DNA of 64,000 bases, taken from Megalonaias nervosa. Its lineage: Eukaryota > Mollusca > Bivalvia > Unionida > Unionidae. Below are positions 37,254 through 47,678 of the stretch, piece by piece (positions within the stretch are counted from its first letter, which is position 1; each line of letters opens with the position of its first letter). Under the pieces are notes generated by a model. The model did not search any database. It saw only the letters and a list, made by a program, of their open reading frames with translations, and was not told the origin of the DNA. The stretch is from positions 62,001 to 126,000 of the forward strand of contig JAECUM010000850.1 in NCBI GenBank assembly GCA_016617855.1. Direction: 5' to 3'. The position numbers and the translations under genes were made by a program.

Positions 37254-37334
37254 AAAAAAAAAGAGGAAAGGGTCTAAGACTGCCAGGAACGGAAAAGGTC
37301 TAAGACTGCCCGGGACACTTCGTTGATTCTTCCT

Positions 37335-37751
37335 ATGTCCAATTTTTATTTACTTGATGCTGCTGAGCGATTAAATATCAAAAACTTCAGAGGTGTTTTT
37401 ATGCGTGATCAGTTACCGCACAAACCAAACAATGTTGAAACTGATGTCATTAATCTCGATAAAAACTCTGGTTCAGGTACTCAATGGGTTGCATACGCGA
37501 TTGATCCACGTGGAATTGTTTATTTTGACTCGTATGGGTTGGCACCACCAAAAGAATTTTTAAAATATGTTAGCAGGATGCAAAGTGTTCCAATCTGGTA
37601 TTCAACATTACCAACACAAAAATTAACAGATCCGCCAATATGTGGCCGTAAAGTACTCGCCGCGCTTGACGCTGTATCATCATCAACAACACCACCTCAT
37701 AATGTCGTGCACGAGTATACATCGTCGTCCAACGTTTTAAACAGGTATTAG
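37335..37751 (+). CDS. Adenain-like cysteine protease (C5 type), element B; catalytic His lost
   Basis: In relatives it matures capsid proteins using a His-Asp/Glu-Cys triad. The frame is open from MSNFYLLDAAERLNIKNF to the stop. The signature NFRGVFMRDQLP is followed by the expected GTHW block, here GTQW, so the catalytic His is replaced by Gln (CAA at 37,482-37,484). The acidic residue remains in IVYFDSYG and the Cys in PPICGRK. Start at 37,335 is preferred over an upstream TTG because C starts at the same MSN. The reading frame is open but the product should be inactive. It lies between the hydrophobic protein and the fibre-like gene. Confidence 0.85.
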   Translation: MSNFYLLDAAERLNIKNFRGVFMRDQLPHKPNNVETDVINLDKNSGSGTQWVAYAIDPRGIVYFDSYGLAPPKEFLKYVSRMQSVPIWYSTLPTQKLTDPPICGRKVLAALDAVSSSTTPPHNVVHEYTSSSNVLNRY

Positions 37752-37759
37752 TAAATATA

Positions 37760-38858
37760 ATGGTAGATATTTACGGAAGATCAGCTAAGACTAAAACCCA
37801 GCAAGGTGATTTATCCAAATATGCTACTCCTGATCAACTCAAAAATGAAATTGATGATCTTTTAAATCTTGCAAGCGTAGATAGCAATGAAGTCGTTATT
37901 TTTCAGGATAAACAAGAACAATTAAATTAAGTAACATCCAGTTAACAGACATCCTTGTACGAATTACAAACGCGCTCAAAGACAATATTGTTGTATTTGA
38001 TGAAAACGGTAGAATACAAGACTCTGGAAATTCAATCAACAATTATGCCAAGAAAACCTGCGATATTTTCACTGGTATTATTGTCATGAAACAAAACAAA
38101 ATTACCGACCTTGGAAATCAGTCCACAGACACTGACGCTGCAACAAAAAATACGTCAATGATCAAAATTCCAAGTTCATATCAGTTAATGGTGGTATGAT
38201 GAGTGTATTTCTCGACATGAACAACAATGGAATTAATAATCTCAGAACAGCAGAATCAGATTTTGACGCTGCAATGAAGAAATACGTCGACGTTAGCAAC
38301 GTACCGATGACAACTTCGTTGACGACAATCAACGATGGAATGATTCCATTTAGAACTGAATTTTCTAATCATGTACAAACGTTTCTAAATTTTCGTAGAA
38401 ACATAAACATAGCCATTAATGAATTTTTTGGAAGTCCAGCTGTTGTTGACATAAAACTCTCCGATATTAACACAAGACTCAACGATACTGTCAGTGGAAT
38501 TCTTGATATCGTTCAAAAAACTGATCTGATTAAAACTCCTCACAAGCAGATCATCAATCTGGTATACACAGTCTCATCAGGATCATCAACATGGTCATAG
38601 CAAAATAACACTATCAAACACACCGCGGAAGTCACTGGTGTGTACATGATGTCCGTGTTCAGCTCTGCAAAATTTAGGATAGTTACCACATATCCATGGC
38701 GTCATTCAACCGATGATTTTTCTGGTACTGTGTCTATTGTGTTAAATAAAGATGCCGAAGAAATATTTATACTGGAACCATCTGATAAAAAATTAACCGC
38801 AGCGTCTTACTGGTGGTGTCTGGAATTTGTCGCTGAAACACCTCAATTAATTACTTAA
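37760..38858 (+). pseudogene. Fibre-like protein with phage-tail-type repeats, element B (broken)
   Basis: It starts MVDIYGRSAKTKTQQGDLSK. Lesions lie near 37,920 (stop), 38,145 (frame change) and 38,598 (TAG). The central section contains the repeat core DTDAAT and DFDAAMKKYVD, which resemble the repeated GLxxPxxDxDAATKKYVD units of phage tail fibres. Such units form trimeric shafts and end in receptor-binding heads. The C-terminal end WWCLEFVAETPQL is shared with C. By analogy it could be the vertex spike of the virion, but no receptor function can be read from sequence. Confidence 0.7.
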
Positions 38859-38868
38859 TAAAAATATA

Positions 38869-39368
38869 ATGAATCAAAATCCAATCGACGTTCTTCGTTA
38901 CAGATACAATCAAGTATGTACATGGCAAACTAAACTAAAATATATCGTTGACGATTATACAATAAAAGTATTAAAAAAAAATATTCCAGACGTGTGGTTG
39001 TCATTGATATAATTGTTTATTCAGTTTCTGCTATCATCGATGGAACCTGAGTATTGCTATCAACAATAACAATGACCGCGCCTGCAGTTGTAACAATTGT
39101 TGTTTCAGCCGCAACGACAATTGCTGGTATTTTCAGTATTATTGCAAAGAAGATAGCTACATGCACAAACACAAAATTACACGAGTATACAATAAAACTA
39201 CATACGGCGATGTCAGCATATTCTAAACTATCATCGTATCTCTCGTCGTATCTCAGTGATGGTAAAATCTCCGATGAGGAGTTCACAATGATGATAAAAA
39301 TTTACAATGAAGTATTTGACGAAAAAATAGAAGATCTAATGGAAGATCAAATTCCCGATTTAAAATAA
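38869..39368 (+). pseudogene. Two-helix membrane protein, element B (frameshifted)
   Basis: The N-terminus MNQNPIDVLRYRYNQVCTWQ parallels C. A homopolymer of nine A at about 38,972 and a stop near 39,049 break the frame. After this, the reading contains a long hydrophobic pair of segments (TITMTAPAVVTIVVSAATTI and AGIFSIIA) and a helical tail with YLSDGKISDEEF. Two transmembrane helices are predicted by eye. The role is unknown, with a virion membrane or entry-associated protein possible from position only. Confidence 0.65.
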
Positions 39369-39382
39369 TAACAGTAATAATA

Positions 39383-40863
39383 ATGTCATCATCGAACGAA
39401 CTACTGCAACAGATCGTCGTTAATACAGCACCGCCAAGGACAACAATGATATCAGCGAGTTCAACCAATCCTGAGTTTAATGTGGTTTTTCCAACTGCAA
39501 TTCCAGCTAATGAAATAGCGCTAGCATAATTACGAGTTTATCACAGTTGGCCAAATATCAGGTCGAAATCATTCGGTGGATTACAGGCAAATAATTCACT
39601 TGTATTCGCAAATAAGAATAAACCCGACGGAACTCCCGATTGGCAAGTTGTTGGCATTGCAACGGGCAGTTATCAAATGCAACAAATCAACGATGAGTTT
39701 CAACGCAGAATTAAATCTATCACAGGAAAAGAATCCAAAATAGCTATGACTGTTCATGAACCAACGTTATCGGCGGCGATTGAAATAAACTCACACGCTT
39801 ATGTTGTAGATATTTATCAATCATCGATCAGAACTGTGTTAGGATGGCCAGAAGTTGCACCGGATTATGTTGGACCACCAGAACCAATCAAAAACGAATT
39901 TCTTACAAATGAAAGAAAATTTATTAAAGTCCCAGAACATCGAGATGCATATCCATGGTTATTTACGACAATTAATCAAAATCCAGATGATTAAATATAT
40001 TTTCGTACTGATTATGATGGCACAAAAATTCCCAGATTTAAATTATTATCAATTGATGTTATTAGAGAAGGACCGGATTGTGGAAAGGATATATTTAATG
40101 AAAAAGTCATTAAATCAACATCAGACCCGATTAATTCTGAATACACACGTGTACTCGTCAATTTACAAATCCTTTTTCATCCCTATCGCAGCATTATAGC
40201 GATGATATAAAACAACAGATAACTGAAACAATATAACACTTAAATAAAATTGTATCAGATCTGGTTATTGCTAATTGGGCTGTTATTTTAAAAGCAATTG
40301 ATCTAAAAGGAATCTCTGGTGATTTAAGAGATGTAATGTCTAGATTTAGACAATTATTTCTTGATCATTATAAAATAACCGAAGATCAATTACAAAAATT
40401 TATAATACCAGGATTTGACTTTACTAAACTAACAAAAAAATCAGTTAATGATATCATCAATGAAAACTTTCCCAAGGTTCTCGCAGCATGGAGAAAAGTA
40501 GCCCCGCCAGCGGTTATTCTCAAACACAACAATGATCCATACGGTTAAGGCCGCCATATTTCACCAGGTATTGTTAATATCACATCGCCGATCGCAGTCA
40601 AACTAGTTTGTGATGTTATTGATGGCAGCTATCAAGTAGATCTTGAAAAATCTAATCAGGCCCAGCAAGGATATATTTTATACACATTTACACTGCAAGT
40701 TCCACCAGGATATTTGATTGTATCAGAACCAATTAATCCTGTTTATCTGAGATGTCATAATACTTTATTATCAAGAATACATCTCAAATTTACTGACCAG
40801 ATGGGACACCTTCTGGATTTAAGAAATGAATCATTGCATATAAATCTGTATGTGAGATCGTAG
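39383..40863 (+). pseudogene. Penton-like minor capsid candidate, element B (broken)
   Basis: It starts MSSSNELLQQIVVNTAPPRT, matching C at 63,119. Several stops and frame changes follow: near 39,528, at 39,992 and through 40,200-40,350. The landmark WPEVAPDY and the C-terminal block YLRCHNTLLSRIHLKFTDQM then LHINLYVR are typical of the last strands of jelly-roll minor capsid proteins in Polinton-like genomes. I cannot distinguish penton from another vertex protein by reading. Its intact N-terminal two-thirds survive in C. Confidence 0.6.
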
Positions 40864-40869
40864 AACAAA

Positions 40870-41391
40870 AAAAATGTTAACAAATTATCTGAATAAAATC
40901 TGAGTAAATATTATTATCAGAATAAAAAATAAATATTATTATTAATCTGATTCTGAGTAAATATTATTATTAGAATAAAAATAAATCTGATTCTGAGTAA
41001 GCATAATCTGATTGTGAGTAAATATTATTATCAGAATAAAAATAAATATTATTATCAGAATAAAAATAATCTGATTCTGAGTAAATATTATTATCAGAAT
41101 AAAAATAAATATTATTATCAGAATAAAAATAATCTGATTCTGAGTAAATATTATTATCAGAATAAAAAATAAATATTATTATTATTATCTAATTCTGAGT
41201 AGATTGATTCTGAGTAAATATTATTATCAGAATAAAAAATAAATATTATTATTATCTGATTCTGAGTAATTTGATTCTGAGTAAATATTATTATCAGAAT
41301 AAAAATAAATCTGATTCTGAGTAAATATTATAATCTGATTTTGAGAAAATATTATAATCTGATTATGAGTAAATATTATCAGAATAAGAAA

Positions 41392-41422
<31 letters not shown>

Positions 41423-41493
41423 TTTATCAGAATAAAAATATTATTATTGTTCCCTATAATTTGATTCTGAGTAAATATTATCAGAATAAACAA

Positions 41494-41539
<46 letters not shown>

Positions 41540-41735
41540 GTCATTATCAGAATAAAAAATAAATATTATTATTATTAGAATACAAAATAAATATTATTAT
41601 TATCAGAATAAAAATAAATATTATTATTATCTGATTTTGAAAAAATATTATTATCAGAATAAAAAATAAATCTGATTCTGAATAAATGTTATTATCAGAA
41701 TAAAAGATAAATAAATATTTTTTTTACTGCAGTCA
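40870..41735 (+). repeat. AT-rich satellite with inverted motif, element B
   Basis: Irregular repeats about 30-60 bp long combine GATTCTGAGTAAATATTATT and ATCAGAATAAAAATAAAT. The halves ATTCTGA and TCAGAAT are complementary, so each unit can fold on itself around AATATT. Embedded ATT runs appear at about 41,392-41,420 and 41,491-41,540. The block sits exactly between the virion module and the replication half. All open frames in it are artefacts of repetition. Confidence 0.9.
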
Positions 41736-41743
41736 GAAATGAA

Positions 41744-42205
41744 TTATCCCTCTTGTTTAGCTGGTACCACAGTCACGATGACAGAGTTGGTTTCATCGTC
41801 ACTACAGTCACTGGTGACAGCGCTTTCACAATCACAATCATCACTGACATTACAAGCAGACATAATCTCTCTCAACTGTCTTATACGAGCATTCACAATA
41901 TTTTTTTGTTTCGTATTCGTGAGATAATTCTGACCTAATCTTTTTGATTGACTGTGCGGGGGGGGAGGGCAAATAGTTTCACCTGTGTATCTGTAACTAT
42001 TGCCAGCGACTGTAACATTGCTTGCTGAATCAACTTTTTGAATCTGTAATCGGTTGGTAATGTGTATTTATTTTCAAATTTTCGTTGTTGTAATGATTCA
42101 AAATCACATAATTTTTTCAGGATTAAGTTCATTAGATATTTTTATACCGTCTTGTTGTAATTTTTTAATCGCAGAAATAATAACATTAATATTTTCAGAA
42201 TTCAT
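41744..42205 (-). pseudogene. Unrecognised about 150-aa protein, element B (two frame breaks)
   Basis: Reads on the minus strand from MNSENINVIISAIKKLQQDG through FESLQQRKFENKYTLPTDYR to a third segment with VNARIRQLREIMSACNVSDD and an acidic Ser/Asp/Cys-rich tail ending PAKQEG. Breaks occur at a run of six A and at a run of nine C, both classic indel sites. Three consecutive segments with protein-like composition on one strand argue for a real former gene. I do not know the family. Confidence 0.55.
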
Positions 42206-42239
42206 TATATTATAAATATTTTTTTAAAATAAAAAAAAA

Positions 42240-42420
42240 TATTTGTATTCCTCAACGAGGAATGTATTTACAGTATTATATCATATCAAGCATATTTACA
42301 GCATATAAAGGACAGCACAACATATAATCTTAACTATAGTAGCATATTTACAGCATTATATCACATCAAGCATATTTACAGCATTATATCATATCAAGTA
42401 TATTTACAGCATATAAAGTA
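42240..42420 (+). repeat. Tandem repeat with CATATTTACAGCATTATATC
   Basis: About five diverged copies containing CATATTTACAGCATTATATC with ATATCAAG. Unit spacing varies between about 28 and 55 bp. Confidence 0.8.
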
Positions 42421-42646
42421 CGGCACAACCCCCATGTGAACTCCTAGATTGTCAAACAACATTCTAGCAAGTTCAGAGGGCACATATATTTGACAAGCTT
42501 AACTACCTTAATTCTATTGGACAGCATAACACATAAACTTAATTAACTTAGCTCTAAGGACAGCACAACATATAACCTTAATTATAGTACTTAGCTCTAA
42601 GGACAGCACAACACATAATTTTAACTATACTCTTAGCTCCAAGGAC

Positions 42647-42647
<1 letters not shown>

Positions 42648-42723
<76 letters not shown>

Positions 42724-42990
42724 GGCCTTCTCTACGTTCAACAGATTTCTGTACACCCTCCCCCATAATCAACCCCGGGGAATACAAAAGTGCACCAACC
42801 ACGTGGTGACATGGTGGGAGAGTGTATTTTTCTCTGTTGAAGTTCGAGCAAATGGGTCGCGGACCCAAACTATTATGAAAAATTGGCATCGTACCGCCAT
42901 CATCGACAATGTGTCAGTCACGGAATAGAACTCAAGACCTCGAGTACGAGAATACGACACTTTAACACTGCACCACAAACTCGTGTTACA
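42648..42990 (-). mobile_element. SINE-like insertion with (TG)n tail inside element B
   Basis: On the minus strand TGGTGCAGTGTTAAAG resembles a pol III A box and GGTCTTGAGTTCTATTCC a worn B box (about 42,905-42,985). The body is GC-richer than its surroundings. It runs into a 70-bp (TG)n tract at 42,648-42,718, which would be the tail. I could not define a target duplication. Its presence shows that element B has been resident long enough to be hit by another transposon. Confidence 0.5.
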
Positions 42991-43515
42991 AATATACGTT
43001 TCAATTATTATGAAGTTACCTATACTAGATAAGCAGGCAACTTACTTACGACCAGTATACTGAATAAGATCACAATTATTGTAAACTGTAGTGTGGATTT
43101 TAATCTCTAAAATAAATCTCACACACGTTTCAGAAGTTACCTAATGCTGCATAAACTGAAGTGTGGATTTATTTTAATTTCTAAAATAAATCTGCTGGAT
43201 GTCGTTTGTAAACAGATGTCGCGTGACCTACTGAGCGGCGTATTAAATGTACGTACAGGTCTATTGTGTACTGGAAGGTCTAAAAATAACCTACCTGGTA
43301 TTCACGCAAGATAATGTACATCAAACTTATGAACGATCTGAATTTATCAGGAAAGTTAAAAGATGTAAATATCATTTTCTGTTACAAATTACTGATCCAC
43401 TGACTACAGACAATTAAGTTACTGAATACGACACACACACACACTCACACACACACACAAATAAATCGCGACGGTAATGTAATATTACGCAATAACAAGC
43501 GGGACAACTGCTTAA
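42991..43515. other. Non-coding interior of element B
   Basis: A direct repeat with AGTGTGGATTTT and CTAAAATAAATCT occurs twice (about 43,091-43,123 and 43,160-43,193), and there is a CA tract near 43,432. No gene is supported. Confidence 0.5.
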
Positions 43516-44063
43516 TTACTCTATCAGAGAGAGCATTTGCTTGACAGAGTTATCTCCCTTCATATGTGTATACTGAAACGTGATCTTTTGTCTGAATTTC
43601 TTGGAAAATGCCGATTTGGTTATATTATCTGCGACACATTTTACTGACGGTGGGACAATATCAAAATATTGGCAGCTGCATTCATCGATGGAAATATTAT
43701 TTCTTCGACAGTCTCCATATTCAGAGATTTAACAACCCTCCTTGCAAATTTTTTTACATTTCCCAGTATTTCCAAATTGTAAATTCTGACTGTGTAACAA
43801 TTCGTAAATTTAATAAAGAGTTGTCCTTTGGATCTGAATTAATATGATCGATCACAAGTCCATCTTTGATCAATCCATAATAACACTCGTACACGAAGCT
43901 ATGTGAGTAATACATTTTATTTCCCCCGGCACTGAACATATACTAACCAGTATTAATGACATTCCCGACTGGTTTTTTTTAATCGACAGTGCCTAATTAC
44001 ACCATCTCGAGATGCTTCATAATTTTTAATGATATGATGTGTTACAAATTCATTTTGTTCCAT
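43516..44063 (-). pseudogene. HNH endonuclease with NUMOD-type domains, element B (frameshifted)
   Basis: The minus strand reads MEQNEFVTHHIIKNYEASRD, an N-terminal NUMOD4-like block (GVIRHCRLKK), then after a frame change YSHSFVYECYYGLIKDG and VIDHINSDPKDNSLLNL. This last stretch is the HNH core with His, Asn and the second zinc or metal-binding positions. A NUMOD1-like segment with FPSMNAAAN and VPPSVKCVADNITKSAFSKK follows after two more breaks, ending at TAA 43,516-43,518. Such proteins are homing-endonuclease-like freestanding nucleases common in large DNA viruses and phages. Its role in a Polinton is unclear. Confidence 0.75.
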
Positions 44064-44166
44064 TTGTATAATAATATTATTTGTTTGTCTAAATCAGTAT
44101 TTTGAAAATCTAGCCAGATAGTCATCAGCGTTTTTTTACGGGGAGATTCATAGGTATTATTTTTTT

Positions 44167-44415
44167 TTAATCATAATATCGTTTTAGCTCTCTGTATTTT
44201 TTACCACCACATTGCACACACAACTGAGTTTCTCCTCTAACCCCAACACCACACCGCAAACACGGTTTTGGTCCTAGACTCGCGTGCCGAACGCTTTGCA
44301 TATGATATCCACAGAAGTCGTTTACGCATGTTTTGTTACAAGGAGTTGAATAACCAATCATCAGCCACCTTATTTGTTGTTTGATTGAATCATCATATAC
44401 ATACTTATACTTCAA
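44167..44415 (-). CDS. Small zinc-binding protein, element B
   Basis: An open minus-strand frame without an ATG at its apparent N-terminus: it is open after an in-frame TAA, has a TTG at 44,413-44,415 and its first ATG at MIGYSTPC. The Cys pattern is C-x3-C-x4-C-x2-H in PCNKTCVNDFCGYH and C-x2-C-x11-C-x2-C in CLRCGVGVRGETQLCVQC, so two zinc sites are likely. It ends with the basic tail KKYRELKRYYD. It is placed divergently to the polymerase gene, with 30 bases to the polymerase ATG. Regulatory or nucleic-acid binding is plausible but not shown. Confidence 0.55.
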   Translation of the reverse strand: MKYKYVYDDSIKQQIRWLMIGYSTPCNKTCVNDFCGYHMQSVRHASLGPKPCLRCGVGVRGETQLCVQCGGKKYRELKRYYD

Positions 44416-44444
44416 TTTAAATATATATTTGTCTTAATTATAAT

Positions 44445-46490
44445 ATGGAGGAGTTTAAGAGATTATCTGAAACTAAGCCTTCTAGAGCCAGATTCGATCT
44501 TGACAAACTGCCGAAACCTAAATTTAATTTTTTGATGCAAGATCTGGATTTAACGATTATGGATATAACTGATCGTATCCGTAAAGCCTAGAAGGATTTC
44601 ACGACGATGGTGCTGCTTATGTGTGGTCAACATTCGAATCAAAAATGTTGTCGATGATACAGTGAATGATTCGCGCTCAGGAAGAATTATTAACTATCTC
44701 CACAATCAAAGATATTTTATTCTAATAAAATTTATTGTGCAGACGGACGACGACACTTGGATTATCCGTGACAAACGTGACCCTGTCCGTGTACATATTG
44801 GAAGTAGCATCGTCACGTTGAAAAAAAATTCCAAACCAGGAATATTGACTGGTATTGACAAACCGTATTATGAACGAGCTTATCCTGTAACTGCAGTTGT
44901 TTATGCGTTGTATCCGATAAATGATAAACCCAGCGTTGATGATCTCGCGCCGATGAAACTATGAAGGATAAATTGTGTAGCTGAGCGGGTCACAGAGCAC
45001 TTCACAAACGCGATGCGTGGAAAAGGTTTAACTGATCTGAGACGTAAAAAATAAACGAGTGGGCAGAAACAGTTAAAGATACCGGAGCGTCCATCAAAGA
45101 CGTTGCTGAGCTGGGAAAGAAATTAAAATTTCCAATAACAGTGAAGACGTTAACCGGAGAGATTTTATATAAATCGAAATATGAATCAAGAGGAACTCCG
45201 ATAGAAATTATTGATCATAACTCACATGCATGGACGTCAGCGGTGACAACATTTCCACGAGACAGAGCAGTTAAATTTTATGATGGTTATATATTTGATT
45301 TTATCAGAAATATCAGTAAGAGTGACCCTGTATCTGTTTGGCTGTTTCAAAGTTCCGATGACGGAAATTATGATCAGTTTGTACGGCCTGGCGGAGAAAT
45401 TTATCGTGCAGAATTTCTCCACGACGAAATGAAAAATCTTGCATTGAAATACACGAACGATAATGATGTTATCGAACAATTTCTGAATAACTGTTTTACC
45501 GTTCCATCAGTTGCTGCTCACTTTGCTCAGGAGAAAAATTCATGGAAACCGACACGATTGGAATTTCTTGAAGACATCCAACACAGTTGTATCGAATACG
45601 GACACGGCGGATTATGGAATACTAAATATGATTATAGCGACGTTATCTCAGTTGATATGGTAGCGTGTTATCCTGGAAGTTTTCTTGGATACGGAGAGTG
45701 TTCTGAATACTTTAAGAGATTTGGACATCCAACACACGAGATGACCAGAATTACGATAAATGGACCTTTGCCAGATTTTGACCTGACTGGATTTACTTTT
45801 ATAGATTCATTCGAGTTTGCACAAATTCTTTATCCGATTCTTTATGCTTGGTTTGGAAGATATTTTTCAGAAAAATGTTGGGCTCCAATAGTTTTTTTTA
45901 CGATATATGATTGATGTAAAAACATTGATATCGTTGAAAGTAAATGAAGCAATTATATCATACCGCGTGCAGAAACAAGTTTGGTTGCCAGAACCAGATA
46001 AGTTTGATGCAGAAAAAGATATCAGGAAAGAACTTCCTAATCTTGGCCAGGATGAAATTACTGGACTTATTAATAATGTATATAAATACAAAGAAAATAA
46101 TGAGAAACTTGCAAAGGATCTCGGCAGAAAAATAATTGGTAAGTTTACTCAGGGTGGTGCGTGTGATCATAAACAAAAATGTTCAAGATTAATCATGGAC
46201 GATGCAGAACTCGATTTCATAATTACTGATACAACGGAGAGAGGTACGTTTACAAACCGAAATGATGTTTATATATCAGACGGAACTAAATTAAGTACAG
46301 TTGTGAGTTATATTGAAGGTGAGTCACCGCAGTTCATTTAAGATTTTCGATGCTAGCATATGTTTCGATAAATTTATTATCGATGATAAACAGATTTCCT
46401 GATACCGCCGTTAGGGTTGCCAAAGACTCATTTTATATCAATAAAGAACATTGCAGAATTGCTAGAAAAATTACATATCGGCGCTGATGC
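44445..46490 (+). pseudogene. Family-B DNA polymerase region, element B (several frame breaks)
   Basis: Begins MEEFKRLSETKPSRARFDLD; breaks near 44,591, 44,964-45,140, 45,905 and 46,341. The longest segment (45,141-45,914) contains DVISVDMVACYPGSFLGYGE, where DMVACYP fits the motif A DxxSLYP of family-B polymerases. The next segment contains KIIGKFTQGG, and the last reads RVAKDSFYINKEHC, which fits motif C (DTDS) with a substituted first Asp. The spacing between motifs is short compared with classical Polinton polymerases. No confident 3'-5' exonuclease motifs are visible. The reading runs straight on into the SF1 helicase, suggesting one long replication protein in the intact form. Confidence 0.7.
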
Positions 46491-46511
46491 ATCATGGGCG
46501 AATGAAGAATA

Positions 46512-47678
46512 AAACGAGAAAAGATATTTAGTTATTCTGAATCTGCCGACGTTGAAATCAAGAATATTTATTACAAAAATAATCAAATATCAGAATTGTC
46601 ATCTGTACCATATATATATGATCCAGTAGTTAGACATAAAACTGTTCATCTTAATGGACCCGGAGGATCAGGTAAGACAACTCGTGTTATTAAATTATTT
46701 CAAAATCTTGATATGATTGTTTTGACACCTACACACAGACTCGCCAGAAAGATGATCGAAAGAGGAGTAAAATCTCAAACGTATCATAGTTTCTTCCGAT
46801 GGTGCGGAGACGCATGGACTCCATCACGGATGGGTAAGAAATACATTCCTAAGATTATTATCTGGGATGAAATATGCACGGTATCGTTGGAAGTATTAAA
46901 AATATTTCTTGACTGGTTATTGACAAAGAATACTGCTGTGATAATGTATGGTGATCATGGTCAACCGCCACCTTTTGTTGGACCGTCTTCACACGAATGG
47001 TTAAAAACATTTGTAGATTATTACGAAGAAATAACTGATGATCATAGAGCTATTGATGAACCTCTAAAAGAGTATAAAAGGTCAATCAGACTGCAGCCAG
47101 ATAAAATACAGTGTGAGATAATGCGTAAAGTAATTCCAGAAACTCCTATGAATGATTCTTGGAATTTATGGAGACCTGTTGATTTGATCGTTGCAAGTAG
47201 AAAGATAGTTCGTGATACACTTCAACAACAATTATTTCTGTTACATAAAGAAAAATTTTCAGATCTACCTGTACCATTATGTTATCGCCCAGCAGATACT
47301 CGACGACACAATATTGAAGTTGAGATTCCAGGTTGCGTTGATAAACAAAATCTTGTATTAAATGATATTGTTTTAGTTCCTGTCAGTGCTGTTGAGAGCG
47401 CGTTAACGCCTGACCGAGTCAGGGATAAAACTCCGTGGACACTAGGATACGCTATAACGATTCACTCGTCACAGGGATTAACTATTTCTGATACAAATAT
47501 CTGGATTGTCAACGATCGGATCGAATGGTCAAATTTAGTTTATCTCGCAGTGTCTCTAGTTAGAAGAATATCTCAGCTGCGGAGGGTTATCATAGATACT
47601 GATAATGTAGTAGAAGACGATGTCAAGGACGAAGTTGTCAAGAAAAAATTATTTGGTTACAAACAATGTGACAAATAA
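46512..47678 (+). CDS. SF1 helicase (Pif1/RecD-like), element B, C-terminal part of a polymerase-helicase
   Basis: An ATP-dependent DNA unwinding enzyme in its family. The frame stays open for about 385 codons: Walker A GPGGSGKTT (46,656-46,682), then LTPTHRLARKM (motif Ia), IIIWDEICT (Walker B, DE box), MYGDHGQPPP (motif III), RSIRLQ (motif IV region), AITIHSSQGLTI (motif V) and NLVYLAVSLVRR (motif VI). All core motifs look complete. No ATG opens the frame in a natural position, and the sequence upstream is continuous with the polymerase reading, so this is better seen as the C-terminal domain of a fusion than as a separate gene. Two other fragments of the same domain lie at 50,637-50,988 and 51,575-51,920. 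Confidence 0.88.
   Translation, partial: KREKIFSYSESADVEIKNIYYKNNQISELSSVPYIYDPVVRHKTVHLNGPGGSGKTTRVIKLFQNLDMIVLTPTHRLARKMIERGVKSQTYHSFFRWCGDAWTPSRMGKKYIPKIIIWDEICTVSLEVLKIFLDWLLTKNTAVIMYGDHGQPPPFVGPSSHEWLKTFVDYYEEITDDHRAIDEPLKEYKRSIRLQPDKIQCEIMRKVIPETPMNDSWNLWRPVDLIVASRKIVRDTLQQQLFLLHKEKFSDLPVPLCYRPADTRRHNIEVEIPGCVDKQNLVLNDIVLVPVSAVESALTPDRVRDKTPWTLGYAITIHSSQGLTISDTNIWIVNDRIEWSNLVYLAVSLVRRISQLRRVIIDTDNVVEDDVKDEVVKKKLFGYKQCDK

Noticed and set aside
34030..40863. Integrated adenovirus, suggested by the adenain-like protease and layout
   Set aside because: Presence of an rve integrase, 6-bp target duplication and PLA2-like gene, and a capsid unlike hexon, favour the Polinton/adintovirus group.
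41227..41562. Ile- and Tyr-rich open frames in the satellite of element B
   Set aside because: Translations of ATT repeats in overlapping frames.
42578..42889. Open frame with a Val-Cys repeat
   Set aside because: It is the (TG)n tail of the SINE-like insertion.
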